From Maribacter arenosus (GTDB lineage: Bacteria; Bacteroidota; Bacteroidia; Flavobacteriales; Flavobacteriaceae), in the NCBI RefSeq assembly GCF_014610845.1, contig NZ_JABTCG010000002.1, forward strand, positions 248,001-312,000: DNA of 64,000 nt, in the 5' to 3' direction. Made by a program: the position numbers and the translations under genes. The first letter of the stretch is position 1. The number at the start of each line of letters is the position of its first letter. Positions 44,386-54,480 of this stretch are shown one piece after another. The notes under the pieces are model-generated. The model was not told the origin of the DNA and searched no databases. It saw nothing but the letters and a program-made list of their open reading frames with translations.

Positions 44386-47300
44386 TTGACCCACAATACA
44401 ATCCAACAACTGTTTGCACAGTCTCCACAAACACGGAAACTGCAAGCAGCTATTGCCAATACCCAACTTCCCGGCTCCGATTCAAGTAACAAAATTGCAT
44501 TAAAAGGTCTGACAGGATCTGCCCTTTCCTTTGTAATTTCAAGCGTTTTCAAACATTCCGAACGGCCATTCCTTCTGGTTTTCAATGATAAGGAAGAAGC
44601 AGCTTATTACCTGAATGATCTAGAGATGCTTATTGGTGAGAAAGATGTGTTGTTCTATCCAGGTAGTTACCGCAGACCCTATCAGATTGAGGAGACCGAT
44701 AATGCCAATGTGCTACTTAGGGCAGAGGTACTGAACCGAATCAATTCAAGAAAAAAACCAGCCGTCATTGTTACTTATCCCGATGCCCTGTTTGAAAAAG
44801 TGGTCACCAGGAAAGAACTCGAGAAGAACACCCTGAAAGTTAAAATAGAGGATTCATTTTCATTGGATTTTCTCAACGAGGTGCTTTTTGAATACCGATT
44901 CAAACGGGTCGATTTTGTTACAGAACCCGGTGAATTCTCGGTACGCGGGGGCATTGTTGATGTCTTTTCCTTCTCCCATGATTTACCTTATCGCATTGAA
45001 TTTTTCGGGGATGAAGTAGATAGTATTCGAACTTTCGACGTAGAAACACAATTGTCTACCGAAAAGGTGAATAGAATCACCATAATTCCCAATGTGGAGA
45101 ATAAGTTTTTGAATGAATCCCGTGAGAGTTTCTTAAAATACATCTCGCCAAATACCTTACTATTCACGAAAAATCTTGAATTACTATATGATCGGTTGGA
45201 TTCGTTCTTTAGTAAAGCGCAAGAATCGTTCGCCAAATTGTCAAAGGATATAAAACATGCCCAACCCGAGGAACTGTTCGTGAATTCACAACTGCTAAAA
45301 TCGCAATTGAAGCACTATGGCTTGGTAGAAATGGGAGGATCTGGCAAAGCCTCCAATTCCGAACCTATTGAAGAGTTGATTTTTAATACCAAGCCTCAAC
45401 CCTCTTTCAACAAAAAGTTCGATTTATTGATCGATAACCTCAATCAAAATAGCCAAAAAGGGTATACGAATTATATCTACTGCGCTTCAGAACAACAGGC
45501 CAAGCGGTTTCATGACATCTTTGAGGAGGTAGACCATGATATACAATATTCTACGGTTATTTTTCCCATCTTTCAAGGTTTTATCGACGATGATTTGCAA
45601 TTGGCATGCTATACAGACCATCAGATTTTTGAACGTTACCATAAATTCCATCTGAAAAACGGCTATGCCAAAAAACTGGCAATTACCCTCAAAGAACTCA
45701 ATAAATTGGAAGTAGGGGATTATGTGACCCATATTGATCATGGTATAGGAAAGTTCGGCGGACTCCAAAAAATAGACGTAGAGGGCAAGAAGCAGGAAGC
45801 GATAAAACTCATGTATGGGGATCGCGACATTTTATATGTCAGTATACATTCACTTCATAAAATATCAAAATTCAATGGCAAGGATGGTGCAGTACCCAAA
45901 ATCTATAAATTGGGTTCTGCTGCTTGGAAAAAATTAAAGCAAAAGACCAAATCACGTGTCAAGAAAATTGCCTTCGACCTGATTGAGGTATATGCCAAAC
46001 GAAGGTTGCAAAAAGGATTTCAATACCATCCGGACAGCTATCTACAATTAGAGCTTGAGGCATCCTTTATTTATGAGGACACGCCAGACCAAAGCAAGGC
46101 AACCGAGGATATTAAAAAAGACATGGAGAGTGAACGACCTATGGACCGCCTGGTTTGCGGGGATGTCGGTTTTGGAAAGACCGAGGTGGCCATTCGGGCA
46201 GCGTTCAAGGCAGTCGACAATGGCAAACAAGTAGCCGTACTGGTGCCAACGACAATTTTGGCCTTTCAGCATCATAGGACCTTTAACGAACGACTAAAAG
46301 AAATGCCCATTACGGTCGATTACCTCAATAGGTTTAGAACGGCCAAAGAGAAACGTGAAACCCTTGAAAATTTGGAGAATGGTAAGGTGGATATCATTAT
46401 AGGCACCCATCAACTTGTAAATAAAAATGTAAAGTTCAAGGACCTAGGCCTATTGATCGTTGATGAAGAACAGAAGTTCGGGGTATCTGTCAAAGATAAA
46501 CTGAAGTCGATAAAAGAAAATGTGGATGTACTTACCTTGACGGCAACTCCCATTCCACGAACGCTACAGTTCAGTTTAATGGCAGCCCGCGATCTTTCGG
46601 TCATAAACACCCCACCGCCAAATCGTTATCCCATTGAAAGCCATGTCATCCGATTCGGTGAAGAGACCATTCGCGATGCCATAAACTATGAAATACAACG
46701 TGGCGGACAGGTTTTCTTTATACACAATCGCATTGAAAACATCAAAGAAGTGGCAGGCATGGTGCAACGGTTGGTGCCCGATGCCAAGATTGGTATTGGC
46801 CATGGCCAAATGGAAGGCAAGAAGTTGGAAACCTTGATGCTCGCTTTTATGAACGGGGAATTTGACGTATTGATATCAACTACCATTGTTGAAAGTGGGT
46901 TGGATGTTCCCAATGCGAATACCATATTCATCAATAACGCCAATAATTTTGGACTCAGCGATCTGCACCAGATGCGGGGCCGCGTGGGGCGCAGCAATAA
47001 AAAAGCCTTCTGCTATTTTATTACCCCTCCCTTTGACGTCATGACCACCGAAGCCCGTAAAAGAATCCAGGCACTGGAGCAATTCACCGAACTTGGCAGT
47101 GGCTTCAACATTGCAATGAAAGACTTGGAAATTCGCGGTGCAGGTGATTTATTAGGTGGGGAACAAAGCGGTTTCATCAATGAAATAGGTTTTGATGCCT
47201 ATCAAAAAATACTGGCCGAGGCCATAGAGGAACTCAAGGAAAATGAATTTAAGGAATTGTACGATGAGGTTGAAGGGCATCATGAACCTATTTATGTGAA

Positions 47301-47787
47301 AGACACCCAGATCGATGCGGATTTTGAATTGCTGATCCCCGATGATTACATCAACAATATTACGGAAAGATTGAATCTGTACACTGAACTTAACTCCATC
47401 AAAGATGAGGGGGCACTACTGAAATTCGAATCGGAACTGGTCGATCGCTTTGGGGAACTGCCCATCCAGGTAGTTGACCTACTCAATTCTGTTCGTGTAA
47501 AATGGATTGCCAATAGTATCGGCCTTGAAAAAGTGGTGATGAAAAAAGGCAAGTTAATCGGTTATTTTATTGCTGATCAGCATTCCGCATTTTATCAAAG
47601 TACAATATTCACCCAAGTGCTACAATTTGTACAGACCCATTCGGGCCTTTGCAAAATAAAGGAAAAGCAAACCCGAAACGGTCTGCGGTTATTGTTGACC
47701 TTCGATAGAATCACCTCTGTAGAAAAAGCATTGAGCGCTTTGGCTCCATTTAAAAATAAGATTACAAAGGAAATAGCATCAACCTAG
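44386..47787 (+). CDS. mfd: Transcription-repair coupling factor
   Basis: 1133 residues from a TTG. Displaces RNA polymerase stalled at lesions and recruits UvrA. UvrB-like N-terminal part (about 1-330), RNA-polymerase interaction domain (GDYVTHIDHGIGKFGG), then a RecG-type helicase with Walker A GDVGFGKT (592-599) and DEEQ (693-696), TRG motif region QMRGRVGRSNKKAFCYF, and a C-terminal autoinhibitory domain. The TTG start is used because no ATG lies suitably between it and the preceding stop. A consensus promoter lies just upstream. Confidence 0.96.
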   Translation: MTHNTIQQLFAQSPQTRKLQAAIANTQLPGSDSSNKIALKGLTGSALSFVISSVFKHSERPFLLVFNDKEEAAYYLNDLEMLIGEKDVLFYPGSYRRPYQIEETDNANVLLRAEVLNRINSRKKPAVIVTYPDALFEKVVTRKELEKNTLKVKIEDSFSLDFLNEVLFEYRFKRVDFVTEPGEFSVRGGIVDVFSFSHDLPYRIEFFGDEVDSIRTFDVETQLSTEKVNRITIIPNVENKFLNESRESFLKYISPNTLLFTKNLELLYDRLDSFFSKAQESFAKLSKDIKHAQPEELFVNSQLLKSQLKHYGLVEMGGSGKASNSEPIEELIFNTKPQPSFNKKFDLLIDNLNQNSQKGYTNYIYCASEQQAKRFHDIFEEVDHDIQYSTVIFPIFQGFIDDDLQLACYTDHQIFERYHKFHLKNGYAKKLAITLKELNKLEVGDYVTHIDHGIGKFGGLQKIDVEGKKQEAIKLMYGDRDILYVSIHSLHKISKFNGKDGAVPKIYKLGSAAWKKLKQKTKSRVKKIAFDLIEVYAKRRLQKGFQYHPDSYLQLELEASFIYEDTPDQSKATEDIKKDMESERPMDRLVCGDVGFGKTEVAIRAAFKAVDNGKQVAVLVPTTILAFQHHRTFNERLKEMPITVDYLNRFRTAKEKRETLENLENGKVDIIIGTHQLVNKNVKFKDLGLLIVDEEQKFGVSVKDKLKSIKENVDVLTLTATPIPRTLQFSLMAARDLSVINTPPPNRYPIESHVIRFGEETIRDAINYEIQRGGQVFFIHNRIENIKEVAGMVQRLVPDAKIGIGHGQMEGKKLETLMLAFMNGEFDVLISTTIVESGLDVPNANTIFINNANNFGLSDLHQMRGRVGRSNKKAFCYFITPPFDVMTTEARKRIQALEQFTELGSGFNIAMKDLEIRGAGDLLGGEQSGFINEIGFDAYQKILAEAIEELKENEFKELYDEVEGHHEPIYVKDTQIDADFELLIPDDYINNITERLNLYTELNSIKDEGALLKFESELVDRFGELPIQVVDLLNSVRVKWIANSIGLEKVVMKKGKLIGYFIADQHSAFYQSTIFTQVLQFVQTHSGLCKIKEKQTRNGLRLLLTFDRITSVEKALSALAPFKNKITKEIAST

Positions 47788-47856
47788 TTCTTTTGAACAC
47801 CTCCAATGAACACATTATTTTGTATCTTCCACCCTTTCTAACCCACAATTAGAATT

Positions 47857-48210
47857 ATGAATACTCCAACTTCGGGCTTTACTTTAGCCGAAAAACTAGC
47901 CATTGTACATGCCGTTGATTCTGTCATAATAGCGGATGGCACTGTACATAATGGTGAACTTACCGCCTTGGGCCAATTGATGCGCAGTATTGAGTTTGAT
48001 AGTAATTTTATTCTACAGGCACGCAATATAACCCAGGAGCAAGCAAAATTGATACTGCGTGATATGACGTATGGGAAAAAGAAAATTTTGGCAACCATTT
48101 TGGATGAAATCGCCATTTCTGACGGCTTTGTGCATGAAAAAGAAACGGCTTTAATCACCGACATCTATACATTTATCGGTTTTGAACAAAAACTAAAGTC
48201 GGCCAAATAG
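47857..48210 (+). CDS. TerB-like small protein
   Basis: 117 residues, all-helical with two acidic loops (IIADGTVHNGEL and AISDGFVHEKE), an arrangement like TerB. No signal peptide. Cytoplasmic; possibly metal-binding. It stands alone downstream of mfd by 69 bases. Only weakly related to the TerB-like protein at 40702-41124. Function unknown. Confidence 0.72.
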   Translation: MNTPTSGFTLAEKLAIVHAVDSVIIADGTVHNGELTALGQLMRSIEFDSNFILQARNITQEQAKLILRDMTYGKKKILATILDEIAISDGFVHEKETALITDIYTFIGFEQKLKSAK

Positions 48211-48374
48211 CATGCTAAACCAACCGTTTTTGTTTTTCAAACCTTCTCATTCCATTCAAGAAGGGTATCCTTGAATACCATTATTTTTCTTGAAGTATAG
48301 AGGATAAACCACTAAAAATGACATTAGGGATTTACCTAAAATATCTATCTTTCAAGCGTGTTAAAAGCTTTAAT

Positions 48375-50294
48375 ATGTCAAGATTTATACTTGCGATTAT
48401 AATTGCCCTAACCGTTGAAATAACCCTTGCCCAAAACAATGATTCCCTATATGTTCGCCAACATTATGACCTAAAGGAATACCGCATACCCATGCGGGAT
48501 GGTGCCGAACTCTTTACGGTGGTTTACACCCCAAAGGATACTTCCAAAAAAGCACCAATCCTATTGAACCGCACCTGTTATAATGCTTCAAATTATACCG
48601 ATTATGGGCTAAGTGGGTATCCTTCCAAATACCTATTGCAAGATGGATATATCCTTGTTTTCCAAGATGTCCGCGGAAGGTACATGTCCGATGACACCTT
48701 TGATAATATGAGGCCCAATATCCCGGGGAATGACCGAAAAAACAAAATCGACATAGACGAAAGTTCGGATACCTGGGATACTATTGATTGGATGATCAAG
48801 AATATCAAAGGCAACAATGGCAAGGTGGGTATGTATGGTATTTCGTACCCTGGTTTTTATGCGGCGGCGGCATTACCCGATGCGCATCCAGCGCTTAAGG
48901 CATCTTCTCCCCAAGCACCTATAGCCGATTTTTTCTTTGATGACTTCCATCATCAAGGTGCATTTTTGCAAAGCTATACCGCTGCATTTGCGGTTTTTGG
49001 ATATCAAAAGGAGAGCTTGACCAGACAGTCTTGGTTTATGGATGAATTAAAAAGGTTTTATAACGCTCCCGCTTCGGATGGATATGATTTTCATTTACGC
49101 ATGGGACCTTTAAAGAACATTACCGAAAAGTATCACTTTGACAACTTCTTTTGGCAGCAAATCGTAGATCATCCCAATTACGATGAGTTCTGGCAGAAAA
49201 GGAGCATAATTCCGCATTTAAAGAATGTAAGCCATGCTGTGATGACCGTCGGTGGTTGGTTTGATGCTGAAGATCTGTATGGGCCTTTATCCATTTACAA
49301 AACCATTGAGGCAACAAGCCCAAAGGCTAAGAATACCATTGTTATGGGGCCATGGGACCATGGAGGTTGGGCGAGGGAAAATGGCAAGACCACCCACAAT
49401 CATATTTATTTTGGGGATAGTATTTCCACGTTTTATCAAAGGGAAATCGAACGTAACTTCTTTTCACACTATTTAAAAGACGAGGTGACCGCCCCACTTC
49501 CCGAGGCTTATATGTTTGATACGGGTATAAAAAAATGGAAAGCTTTCGATGCATGGCCTCCCACGGAAATAGAACCCATGGCCCTATATTTTGGAGAGAA
49601 TGGACAACTGTCCATCAATGAACCCACGGATGAAAATACTGCTTTCGAATATATGAGCGACCCAAAAAAACCGGTCCCTTACACCTCACAAACAGAAGGA
49701 CTTACCTTTACCCCAAGAAGATTCATGTCAGATGACCAAAGGCATGCTTCACGACGTCCTGATGTGCTTACTTTCGAATCTGAAATACTTTCGAATGAAA
49801 GGGTACTTGCCGGGGAGATTCTCGCAAAACTCAAGGTCTCGATGAGCGGTACCGATGCCGATTTTATCGTTAAGCTAATCGATGTGTATCCCGATGACCA
49901 TCAGAATTATGAACATAATCCTAAAAACATCATCATGGGCGGCTATCAACAATTGGTACGGTCGGAAGTTTTTAGGGGTAGATTCCGCAACAGTTTTGCT
50001 AAGCCGGAGCCCTTTGTACCTGGGGAAATAAGCGATGTGGATTTTCGCTTACAGGATGTGCTGCATACCTTTAAAAAGGGGCATCGCATCATGATCCAGA
50101 TCCATAGTACCTGGTTCCCCTATATTGACCGTAATCCCCAAAAATACGTAGACAATATTTTCAAGGCCGAGGAGGCGGATTTTATAAAGTCAACCATAAA
50201 AATCCATGGTTCCTCCACTATATTGATAGGGAATCCATTGGAATGTTGCCAGCCGCCTATGTTGCCACTGCAGGGGCAAATCATCAAAAATTGA
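48375..50294 (+). CDS. Exported CocE/NonD-family hydrolase
   Basis: 639 residues from the ATG at 48375, chosen because it gives a signal peptide (MSRFILAIIIALTVEITLAQ); an upstream start at 48318 would put 19 residues before it. Alpha/beta-hydrolase with nucleophile Ser157 in GMYGISYPGF, a helical cap, and a C-terminal jelly-roll (X-Pro dipeptidyl peptidase-like beta domain). Members cleave acyl bonds of amino-acid or glutaryl esters, peptides with penultimate Pro, or cocaine. Substrate unknown. Confidence 0.9.
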   Translation: MSRFILAIIIALTVEITLAQNNDSLYVRQHYDLKEYRIPMRDGAELFTVVYTPKDTSKKAPILLNRTCYNASNYTDYGLSGYPSKYLLQDGYILVFQDVRGRYMSDDTFDNMRPNIPGNDRKNKIDIDESSDTWDTIDWMIKNIKGNNGKVGMYGISYPGFYAAAALPDAHPALKASSPQAPIADFFFDDFHHQGAFLQSYTAAFAVFGYQKESLTRQSWFMDELKRFYNAPASDGYDFHLRMGPLKNITEKYHFDNFFWQQIVDHPNYDEFWQKRSIIPHLKNVSHAVMTVGGWFDAEDLYGPLSIYKTIEATSPKAKNTIVMGPWDHGGWARENGKTTHNHIYFGDSISTFYQREIERNFFSHYLKDEVTAPLPEAYMFDTGIKKWKAFDAWPPTEIEPMALYFGENGQLSINEPTDENTAFEYMSDPKKPVPYTSQTEGLTFTPRRFMSDDQRHASRRPDVLTFESEILSNERVLAGEILAKLKVSMSGTDADFIVKLIDVYPDDHQNYEHNPKNIIMGGYQQLVRSEVFRGRFRNSFAKPEPFVPGEISDVDFRLQDVLHTFKKGHRIMIQIHSTWFPYIDRNPQKYVDNIFKAEEADFIKSTIKIHGSSTILIGNPLECCQPPMLPLQGQIIKN

Positions 50295-50369
50295 ATTTTC
50301 TGTCCGCCCTAATCCCAGTAAATACCCCCAAATTCGTAATTTGGACCGATATTTGATTTTATCCGAAAT

Positions 50370-51692
50370 ATGAAGAAACTACTATGTGTAATTACCTTTT
50401 TGGTCAGCATACAAATAACGGCGCAACGCACAATTTCCGGTACCTTTTCACCCGCTAGGGATTATAAATGGTTGATAGCGTACCAGCTTAGACCGGGAAC
50501 ACAAAGCTATATCGCCGAAACCGCGGTAAAAAATGGGTTGTTCAATTTAAAGATGCCGGAAAAGGCACTGCCTGGGAACTATAGATTGGTGTATGCCCTA
50601 CCTCAAGAAAAGTTTTATTTCGATGTCATCTATAATGGAAAAGAAGATATAACACTTGCCTTTGACGCCACTAGTGGGGTTTCATTCTTTAACTCGAAGG
50701 AAAATATACTTTTCAATACGTACATTGAGGAAATTACTGGCCTTGAACAGCAAATGGCGGATTATTATACGAGCGGGAATACCGATAAAGCAACTTTTAA
50801 GACCCTGACCGAACAAATGCAACAAGTTCAGGATTCCTATGAAAATCGATCGGTGGGTACCCTCGCAAATAACTTCATAATGAGCAATAAGCCCTACATT
50901 CCAAAAGAAATACAGTCGGTCGATGAATACGTAAATGGCCGAAAAACACATTATTTCGATGCGATGGAATTTGAAAATCCTATTTTACAGGCTTCGGGAT
51001 TTTTAACGGAAAAATTGCTCAACTATGTCTTTACCGCACTTCCGTTACAGGCCATGACCGATAAAGAAACACAGGAGGCCATAAATGTGAATGTTGATGT
51101 GATCAATGAAAAATTATCCAATGTAGGTGACACTTATAAAGCGCATCTTTTTTATAGCTTGTGGACACAAGCAGCGACAAGTGGCTACAATTTAACCTCT
51201 GATTATATCTACACCAGCTATCTCAAAAAACTAGCGACGACAACGGACAACAAAAATATTGTCGACGATATAGATATACACAATAGATTGCGATTGGGCG
51301 CGGTTGCGCCTAATATAAAATGGGAAAAAGACCAATCTACCTATGCGCTAAAGGAGATGGAAGGGGCCGATAATTATATCCTCGCATTTTGGAGCAGTAC
51401 CTGTGGGCATTGTTTAAAGGAATTACCCGCCCTACAAGAAAAACTAAAAAATTATACTACCGTTAAAGTTATCGCGGTTGGTTTGGAGGAAGACACCAAG
51501 AATTGGCAAAAAGAATCAGCCAAACTACCTGATTTAGAGCATGCCATTGCTTTGGGCAAATGGGAAAGTGACTATGCCAAAACATACAACATACTAAAAA
51601 CACCCACCTATTTTGTTTTGGATAAGGATAAGCGCATAATTGCCAAACCTGATAATGACAAGGAGGTCATTGAATTTTTGGAAAGGGATTAG
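50370..51692 (+). CDS. Exported thioredoxin-like protein, TlpA type
   Basis: 440 residues. Signal peptide (about 1-18, ending ITAQ), an N-terminal beta domain of about 100 residues (ISGTFSPARDYKWLIAYQL, resembling the DUF4369 module), a helical middle, and a C-terminal thioredoxin fold with redox-active Cys345-Gly-His-Cys348 (WSSTCGHCLKELP). Periplasmic disulfide reductase or thiol-redox function is inferred, as in TlpA-like proteins of the phylum. Convergent with the regulatory-like protein gene at 51697. Confidence 0.88.
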   Translation: MKKLLCVITFLVSIQITAQRTISGTFSPARDYKWLIAYQLRPGTQSYIAETAVKNGLFNLKMPEKALPGNYRLVYALPQEKFYFDVIYNGKEDITLAFDATSGVSFFNSKENILFNTYIEEITGLEQQMADYYTSGNTDKATFKTLTEQMQQVQDSYENRSVGTLANNFIMSNKPYIPKEIQSVDEYVNGRKTHYFDAMEFENPILQASGFLTEKLLNYVFTALPLQAMTDKETQEAINVNVDVINEKLSNVGDTYKAHLFYSLWTQAATSGYNLTSDYIYTSYLKKLATTTDNKNIVDDIDIHNRLRLGAVAPNIKWEKDQSTYALKEMEGADNYILAFWSSTCGHCLKELPALQEKLKNYTTVKVIAVGLEEDTKNWQKESAKLPDLEHAIALGKWESDYAKTYNILKTPTYFVLDKDKRIIAKPDNDKEVIEFLERD

Positions 51693-51696
51693 TGCC

Positions 51697-52356
51697 CTAA
51701 AGCGTTTTAAGGTCTTTTATGGTCTTAAAGGCAATATCTACCTGGTCATCATTTACGATAATCGTAAACTCGTTAGTGGTTGAAATGACTTCGTACAGAA
51801 TAATACCTTCCCAGGCCAATCGTTGAAAAATAAAATAATAGATTCCAGGAACAGAGACATTCTCAGCAGGAAGTTTTACGGTTATTGAAGATAGGTTGTT
51901 CGCCTTTTGGGTGCATCGTTCCGCTTTGAACAAACTTTCAACGGTACTATCCATGATATTGCTAATAACAATATTCATTTCGTTTACCCCTCTAGAAGAG
52001 GTATAAAAAACATCTTGATTGGAATGTATCTCCTCTAAAAGTTTTGCCTGTTGGGTAAGAATGGTATCAGATGCCAAAAATGTATAATCGGTTAAGGAGG
52101 AGCGTACTGTAATTTCCCCAATATTCTTTAAAACCTTGATAATTTTATGGGTGGCCCTAAACTCTAGATCGTCGGATAAACGTTTCAAGGCCATTACTAT
52201 GGCCCCATTACGAATATCTTTCCCCAACTGCTCCTCAATCTCAGGTTTAACTATTCTAGAAAGTGAAGTGAGGTTAATAATACCTTGTGCCAGCGCACTT
52301 TGAAGAAAGGGTTTCTTCTTGATATATTGTTCAACAACCGACGATATTGTTTTCAT
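51697..52356 (-). CDS. Uncharacterised protein with ACT-like C-terminal half
   Basis: 219 residues, soluble. N-terminal helical part (VEQYIKKKPFLQSALAQGII, then NLTSLSRIVKPEIEEQLGKD) looks like a helix-turn-helix fold; the C-terminal half has two ACT-like repeats (TVRSSLTDYTFLASDT and VSVPGIYYFIFQRLAWEGII, ending EVISTTNEFTIIVNDDQVD). ACT domains sense amino acids, so a regulator is inferred. Conserved in flavobacteria, but no function is known. A yraN gene lies 66 bases upstream on the same strand. Confidence 0.7.
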   Translation of the reverse strand: MKTISSVVEQYIKKKPFLQSALAQGIINLTSLSRIVKPEIEEQLGKDIRNGAIVMALKRLSDDLEFRATHKIIKVLKNIGEITVRSSLTDYTFLASDTILTQQAKLLEEIHSNQDVFYTSSRGVNEMNIVISNIMDSTVESLFKAERCTQKANNLSSITVKLPAENVSVPGIYYFIFQRLAWEGIILYEVISTTNEFTIIVNDDQVDIAFKTIKDLKTL

Positions 52357-52421
52357 GATGGAATAATTATTGGCAAATATAACATATTGTTATAAATAAA
52401 ACAAATTGTGCAAAATTAAAT

Positions 52422-52781
52422 CTAGAAATGGTAAAACGCACCCTCCAAATGTTCAATTTTAAAAACTTTTTTATTCTTAAGGATCGTGATGACATCAAAT
52501 CGGACCTCAACATCCAAATCCCGTTCCGTTACAAAATGATCAGCTCCCATGACCAAAAGGCCTATTTTCTTCTTGGTAATGGTCTCCGCAATATTCTCAA
52601 CAAAATCGGTACTTCTTGATCGCACTTCGATGATGGCCAAGGTATCTTCAATCTGGGCGATGATATCAATCTCGGCTTTAAGATACCTGTAATTCCTATA
52701 CTTGACCGTATATCCCTTTCCAATTAAAAAATCGACCGCAATTTGTTCGCCTTCCTTACCAAATTCATTATGTCCACCCAT
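52422..52781 (-). CDS. YraN-family (UPF0102) endonuclease-like protein
   Basis: 119 residues. The Holliday-junction-resolvase-like fold is visible: GKEGEQIAVDFLIGKGY (E), AEIDIIAQ (D) and LAIIEVRSRS, where Lys of the usual EVK motif is replaced by Arg as in many Bacteroidota members. Function unproven; DNA cleavage or binding is inferred. Upstream of the ACT-like gene on the same strand. Confidence 0.88.
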   Translation of the reverse strand: MGGHNEFGKEGEQIAVDFLIGKGYTVKYRNYRYLKAEIDIIAQIEDTLAIIEVRSRSTDFVENIAETITKKKIGLLVMGADHFVTERDLDVEVRFDVITILKNKKVFKIEHLEGAFYHF

Positions 52782-52976
52782 TTCTTTTACTTAATTCTTA
52801 TCAAAATGATTGCATTTCATCGAAAAAATATGACTTTCATCGTATATTTCAAACATATCACCGTTATTTGGAATGCATAACAACGAAAATACTTGGATTT
52901 ACATAATATCCAATTGGTTTAGCCGTTAAGAATCTGCCCCCTACGCACATGAACGTTCTTAAAGCCTAAAATTACT

Positions 52977-54470
52977 ATGGAATACTTCGTTAATTGTAAT
53001 ACCTCTACATTAGCGCCGTACACTACGCCTCTGGATAGGACTAGAGTAGCGCACTTGTACCGAAGATTGGGGTTTAGCGCCTCAGTGGAGACTATTAATC
53101 AAGCTGTCGGACTTTCAGCTGGTGCCTTGGTAGATACCTTGGTCAACCAAGCTATTAATATGGCCCCTACCCCGGCACCGACATGGGCCGATTGGAATAA
53201 CAGCAATTATCCCGCGGACGACGATGCAGCCGGGCAACTTCGACGTGCACAACAGGCCGAATGGAGTCTTACCTATGCGAACGGAATGTTGAACAATAAT
53301 CTAAGGGAAAGACTCAGTTTTTTCTGGAGCAATCATTTCGTTACTGAAATCGATGTTTATAACTGTAATTCTTTTCTCTATTATTATATCAATTGCTTAC
53401 AGCGAAATGCCATCGGCAATTTCAAAACCTTTGTGAGTGAAATTGGATTGACCAGTGCCATGCTTTATTATTTGGATGGGGTTTATAACAATGGGAACAA
53501 TCCTAATGAGAATTACGCAAGGGAGTTATACGAACTTTTTACACTTGGTGATGGAAACGGGTATACCGAAATGGATATCATTGAAACCGCAAAAGCGCTT
53601 ACAGGGTATGTTGAGCGGGGCGAATTAGGGTGTGAAGCCGTTACTTTCGATCCAACCCGTTTTGACACCGGCAGTAAGACCATTTTTGGTCAAACGGGCA
53701 ATTGGGGCTATGATGATGTCATTGATATCCTGTTTCAGCAACGACCCAATGAAATAGCGGAATTCATCTGTAGAAAACTTTACGAATTTTTCGTTCATCC
53801 CGACTCACGGGATGATGCCAATAATGCACAGGTGGTCATTGACGGTATGGCTAGTACTTTCGTTTCCAACAATTTTGAATTGGCCCCTGTCCTATCACAA
53901 TTATTTAAAAGCCAACACTTTTTTGATGACGAGGCCATAGGCGTGATTATTAAAAGTCCATTTGATATGTACTTTAATTTTCTAAATGAATCTGGATTCG
54001 CTTATAATGACACTAATGTATCCGAACTGATCAATTACAGTGGGCTGCTCAGTCAACGCTTGTTCGACCCTTTCGATGTTGCAGGTTGGCAACGAGACCG
54101 TTCTTGGATCAATACGAATTTTATCATTGGTCGTTGGTTGACCATAGAATCAATACTTGAGAATTTCTATCAAGCCGATAATGAACAATTCAGGGCTTTC
54201 GGAATGGCCATAGTAGGTAATATTGGAATGACCAGTAATAATCCTGATGCGATTGCAAGACCGATCATCGATTTTGTGCTCTCAAAAGGGTTACTCACCG
54301 AACCGGACTATGAAAAGGCATTCGCGATTTTCAGAAGTGATGTCGATGAAACCTATTATGAAGGTGGCACTACCCCCACTTGGACCTTAGCCATGTGGCC
54401 ACAAGCCGCATTTCAAGTGTATTTGTTACTTCAATATTTGGCAAGAGAACCTGAATTTCAACTTAAATAA
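52977..54470 (+). CDS. DUF1800-family protein
   Basis: 497 residues. No signal peptide is evident at the start chosen (MEYFVNCNTSTLAPYTTPLD). Typical DUF1800 pattern: LYRRLGFSAS, RERLSFFWSNHFVTEID, NYARELYELFTLGDGNGYTE and PFDVAGWQRDRSWIN. Always paired with a DUF1501 protein, here 10 bases downstream. The pair is widespread in Bacteroidota and Planctomycetes; role not established, probably surface or extracellular. The absence of a signal is unusual for a partner of an exported protein. Confidence 0.88.
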   Translation: MEYFVNCNTSTLAPYTTPLDRTRVAHLYRRLGFSASVETINQAVGLSAGALVDTLVNQAINMAPTPAPTWADWNNSNYPADDDAAGQLRRAQQAEWSLTYANGMLNNNLRERLSFFWSNHFVTEIDVYNCNSFLYYYINCLQRNAIGNFKTFVSEIGLTSAMLYYLDGVYNNGNNPNENYARELYELFTLGDGNGYTEMDIIETAKALTGYVERGELGCEAVTFDPTRFDTGSKTIFGQTGNWGYDDVIDILFQQRPNEIAEFICRKLYEFFVHPDSRDDANNAQVVIDGMASTFVSNNFELAPVLSQLFKSQHFFDDEAIGVIIKSPFDMYFNFLNESGFAYNDTNVSELINYSGLLSQRLFDPFDVAGWQRDRSWINTNFIIGRWLTIESILENFYQADNEQFRAFGMAIVGNIGMTSNNPDAIARPIIDFVLSKGLLTEPDYEKAFAIFRSDVDETYYEGGTTPTWTLAMWPQAAFQVYLLLQYLAREPEFQLK

Positions 54471-54480
54471 ACCTACGACT

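Noticed and set aside
40702-48210. Tellurite-resistance cluster, suggested by two TerB-like genes
   Set aside because: The two genes are 7 kb apart, on opposite strands, with no terC, terD or terZ between them.
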